Source: Bombus terrestris
Lineage: Eukaryota > Arthropoda > Insecta > Hymenoptera > Apidae
DNA: 64,000 nucleotides
Assembly (NCBI RefSeq): GCF_910591885.1
Contig: NC_063283.1
Coordinates: 7,301,001-7,365,000 of the forward strand
Direction: 5' to 3'
The translations under genes and the position numbers were made by a program. Below, piece after piece: positions 60,527-64,000 of the stretch (position 1 is the stretch's first letter; each line of letters opens with the position of its first letter). Below the pieces are notes generated by a model. The model had not been told where the DNA came from and made no database searches. It saw only the letters and a program-made list of their open reading frames with translations.

Positions 60527-61039
60527 ATGTTTCTAACCCGAGTGGCTCTAACCGAATCTCCCCTAAAACCAAACCCTTCCGCCAATCGATCGGAACTACC
60601 TCACCAATCGTTCAACCAATCACTCAAACGATTCGGAAAAATCCATCAAAGAGGCCAGCCAACAGGCAGCGAGCGTTTCACGAAACAGCCGCGGTGTATA
60701 AAAACCGTGGAGGACCCACGAGGGATCGCGATTACGTTCGAAATAGAAAAGAGACGTCGCGTCGGTTCGAGGATCACGGAACGCAACTATGGCCGAGGGT
60801 TACCGCTTAAAACGCGATGCGTTACACGTCGCTGCTGCGCACACCAGGCAACTTTTCCAACCGCGTTTCCCATCCGCGGGATCGCGCGCGGAATTCCCCT
60901 GGGCAATCAACGGCACGGTTCACCGACACGCCGAATAGATTCCCGAGAGCAAGACCGGAAGCACCAACTTTTCACGCAGCCCAACGATCCTATTCGCCTG
61001 TTACTGCGTGACGCTCGCAACTTTCTTCGTAAAATATAA
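60527..61039 (+). CDS. Unrecognised basic 170-residue ATG frame (doubtful)
   Basis: The frame starts at ATG (G at -3) and is rich in Arg, Pro, Thr and Ser with a cluster CVTRRCCAH near residue 98. A TATA-like GTGTATAAAAACC lies inside the frame near 60693-60705, which fits poorly with this being a coding sequence driven from upstream. No domain, splice signal or poly(A) site supports it. GC-rich composition alone can give a frame of this length. Confidence 0.1.
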   Translation: MFLTRVALTESPLKPNPSANRSELPHQSFNQSLKRFGKIHQRGQPTGSERFTKQPRCIKTVEDPRGIAITFEIEKRRRVGSRITERNYGRGLPLKTRCVTRRCCAHQATFPTAFPIRGIARGIPLGNQRHGSPTRRIDSREQDRKHQLFTQPNDPIRLLLRDARNFLRKI

Positions 61040-64000
61040 GATGGAGTTGATAAGAGACAGAGGGGTGGTTTTCCAAGTCTTTAATATTCCGTCGATGGGT
61101 TCAGATAATCGGAGTTCTGCGCCAAGTGATACGTCGCAACGTGTCGACACGAGACATTAATTTTTCGAATAGCGTGCAAATTTGATGAAACGTCGAAGAA
61201 CATAAGGTAGAAGTAATGATCGAAGGATGTTCGATATATTTTTAAATTTTCATAGCGATATCAGAGCATTAATTTGAAATATAAAATTTGAATATGATCG
61301 CGGTTGCTCACGGTCTCTCTATGTGAAGTCTTTGTACGGATATGAAAGCGTCTTTTTATGTAAAGCGTTAAAATTCGAGTGAAAATTTGAATACTTTAGA
61401 TATCGATTGCTTTGGATATTGATTAGGGTAATAGAGATTGTAACAGCATGATTTTCAGCTGCACACGCACGCTAATCGTATCTATAGAAACGTACGATTC
61501 GAAGTTGGAATTGTTTCTTTAGATAAATTTAAATTTCCAAGAGACAAAATGTATTATTTTCGCACATTGGATAAATGTCACAAAGGAATGTCTATTGATT
61601 CGTGAGTTAATATTTGGTGGTGGTAGTACTCGATGAGCGCATTGCAACGTGTATAATTTGTTATTCTATACTCAATGGTTCGTGTGATGTTCGCTTTTTA
61701 TGTTGCTGTTAGCTGAATTTTGTTTACTCGTCTGTTACACGAATTATATCAGATTAATCTCGTTTAGTTTAGTGCACAGTGTTTGGGAATGATGGCTATC
61801 TACGTAACTTCAGTTTTATAAATTGTTGGTAATTTTGTTAGGGTAGTAGTTTATCTCGAAGGATAGAAATTTTGTGTATCACGGTATCGCGTACAATTTC
61901 GTATTTTAATTTCAAGTCTGTTAATTATGTAACATCTGCTGCAGATAAATCATTTGATGGCACGTTTGAAGTTAGGCTTGTTGGTTCGTGGATTAAAGGT
62001 AGAATCGTAAATTTTATTTACTAGTGAATTTATTGGCCAAGTTTATTCACATATAAAGGATATTAATTATACCTAAATTTATGGAACGACTTATTCATTT
62101 ATTATTAACGGTGTACGGGATAACAGTAGAATGCGTTTATAAACGATCCGACTGCGTAGGAGTAAAATCGATGCCATCACCTGACCGAATAAATTAAAAA
62201 CGAATACATGTTACCACGTCCTTCAGAACAAAACGGTATAACGTCAAGCAGAAACTGTGTCGTTACTAAAGATAAATTCCAATGAAATACTAACGTCGAT
62301 AAACAAGCTAAACCGTAACGAAATGGTATTAGCCAGGATAGTGCCATTGCTACGGTAATTCACATGGAACTTCCCCGAGATCCACCGATCCAATTTCTAC
62401 TCAAAACTTCCTAAAACTTGTTCTCCCTTAATATCCATCTATATCTTGTAGAATCATGAGAAATCCCTTTAAAAAGTGGGAGGAAAAGGAACGGAAAGGG
62501 AAAAGAAAGAACAACCGGTAACGTGCAAATAAAAAATCAGCTGCCGAACAGGTGGACTTGGATCGGAAAAAGGTTATCCTGGGAACCGTGCGACGCAGCG
62601 TTATCCATCGTTTGGAACGCCGACGTTCATCCGCCCATCCGTAGGATTAACCGGGCCGGCCATAAATACGAATAAATCACTAGGTTCGGTGTGGCCAGTA
62701 GCCACCGGTCGGGCGTATTAAAACATTAAACCGAGGAGAATTCGACGGGTGGAAGATCGTGGCCGGAAATTTGGTCTATGGCTCGTAGAAGGGAGAGAAA
62801 ATCCTTCAGCCTCGCCATGGAAAACTCAAATATCCACAGCTTCTCTCCTCTCCTCTTCTCTTCTCTCCTCTCCTCTTTCTCCACCTGCAGTGACCACCCA
62901 ACACCACCCAGCGCCACCGCCTCTTTTGCCCATTTCTGTCTCCGAAGGGATAAAATACTCCGGGAGCGGCAAATCCCTCGGGCATTTGCGGTGGCTATCC
63001 CGGCCGAGGCCGAAAACAGGGGTTGGAGAACAGGAAGGCCGATAGAGCGGTGCCATGGAAGAGGAAACCGAGAGCGACGCTGGTGGTGGCTACGCGAGAG
63101 TTGCCCGTTCCCATGTTTTTAATCACTTTGCACGCAGCCAATGGCATGGAACGGGCCATTGGATAGTGCGCAGAGAGGCGCAGGGAAAGATGGAAAGGTG
63201 GAGAACCGTTTCGCGAAATGTTTCCTGCTGTTTTCGACCCACCCGCGCCCACGCGCTTTTCCTTTCCAATCCCGAGCCCGCACACGTTTCCTCTCTCTCT
63301 CTCTCTCTCTCTCTTTTTCTCTCTTTATCACTCTGCCCCTCTACGAACTTTATCTATCCGGTTGGATGCTAGAGTTTTTGTGCTTTTTAATAAAGCCGCC
63401 TCGCTGTCTCTGTGCGAGCCATTTTTTCCTTTCTTTTACCAGCCATCTACTGCCGGTTCGTTTGATCGTGGTTTTCGTGAAGCGGTTTAAAGCGATGTTT
63501 TCGGACGGTGTTTTTTGTGCATCGGAGGGTCCTTCCGCAGAATATTGCGAAGGTGGTCTCTTCTTCGATGCTTATTCCGTATTGTTCTTCCCGAGTCTTT
63601 TTTACTGCTTCCTCTTTTCTTCTTGTTTTCGGTTGTTTCGTTGGCTTGGCCATGCTGTTTTATGTTAGTCGCTTAGAAAGATTTAGGTGCTTTTAAATAG
63701 CTTCATATAACTTTACAGAACGGAATCAACCAGATAACTTACGAACATCTACGATTTATACGGTCATACAAAGGAATTTATTAATTAGTTGCTGTCAATT
63801 TATTTATTTTACTAACATTCCTACCTATTGTTCGGACAAATCTTAATATAGATCTTTTCCGCTTGAACCAACTCGATGATTCGATGCAATTGTACGTCGA
63901 GTACAACGATCGGCTGGGTTATAACTTAGGAAGATCTCCAACTTATACAGTCGTGGAAGAAAATTTATGAAGTAATCATCATTGATTCATTCATTTTCCA
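61040..64000. other. No gene recognised; pyrimidine-rich tracts at 62.8 and 63.3 kb
   Basis: 61.0-62.5 kb is AT-rich without structure I can name. 62.57-63.3 kb is GC-rich with a TCTCC/TCTTC tract at 62840-62884 and a CT microsatellite at 63290-63315. Open frames there (96-175 codons, both strands) follow those tracts and have no domains. Confidence 0.4.
63290..63315. repeat. CT microsatellite
   Basis: Twelve or more CT dinucleotides in a row, followed by TTTTTCTCTC. It gives rise to Ser/Leu repeats in overlapping frames. Confidence 0.9.

Overview
The window looks like nuclear DNA of an insect, most likely a hymenopteran (bee-like). It is AT-rich with scattered CpG-rich islands, purine/pyrimidine microsatellites and a degenerate CCTAA telomere-like block. 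It has no compact coding, no operons and no ribosome-binding-site logic. The organism is an inference; no diagnostic gene fixes it. Almost all ATG-to-stop frames here look like chance frames, and most lack splice context, codon signature or recognisable domains.

From the left, 1-2.6 kb holds the only convincing cellular coding sequence: the last coding exon (minus strand, 2414-2550) of a gene whose C-terminus resembles the Mxd/Mxi1/Mnt family of Max-binding bHLH-zipper repressors. Its remaining exons were not found, so part or all of the DNA to the right may be its intron or upstream flank. 4.0-6.3 kb is repeat-rich, with a degenerate array, a roughly 191-bp tandem repeat in graded stages of decay, and a separate short duplication. 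6.3-23 kb is anonymous DNA with CpG islands, microsatellites and a short 88-bp-spaced duplication. 23.3-26.8 kb has a 72-bp tandem duplication, a possible Tc1-like end and a small exon-like GC-rich frame on the minus strand (26731-26817).

33.8-43.5 kb holds palindromes, Tc1-like ends and a pair of near-identical motifs, TGACGTCA followed by ACTGTCAG, 1.24 kb apart. A third TGACGTCA lies in a promoter-like island with a TATA-like site and a 33-codon ORF. 44.0-45.0 kb is a decaying tandem array next to the telomere-like block. 47-52 kb has CpG islands, a C14 run, a perfect hairpin, long purine tracts and one open frame followed by AATAAA.

54.1-55.1 kb is an inactivated non-LTR retrotransposon (Jockey-like reverse transcriptase, minus strand) with frameshifts and an A-rich TAAA-type 3' tail. 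55.1-64 kb is again mostly anonymous DNA.

I found no tRNA, rRNA, known microRNA or CRISPR array, and no multi-gene system. The most useful points for follow-up are the Max-network exon, the paired CRE-like composite motif, the tandem repeats and the retrotransposon relic.
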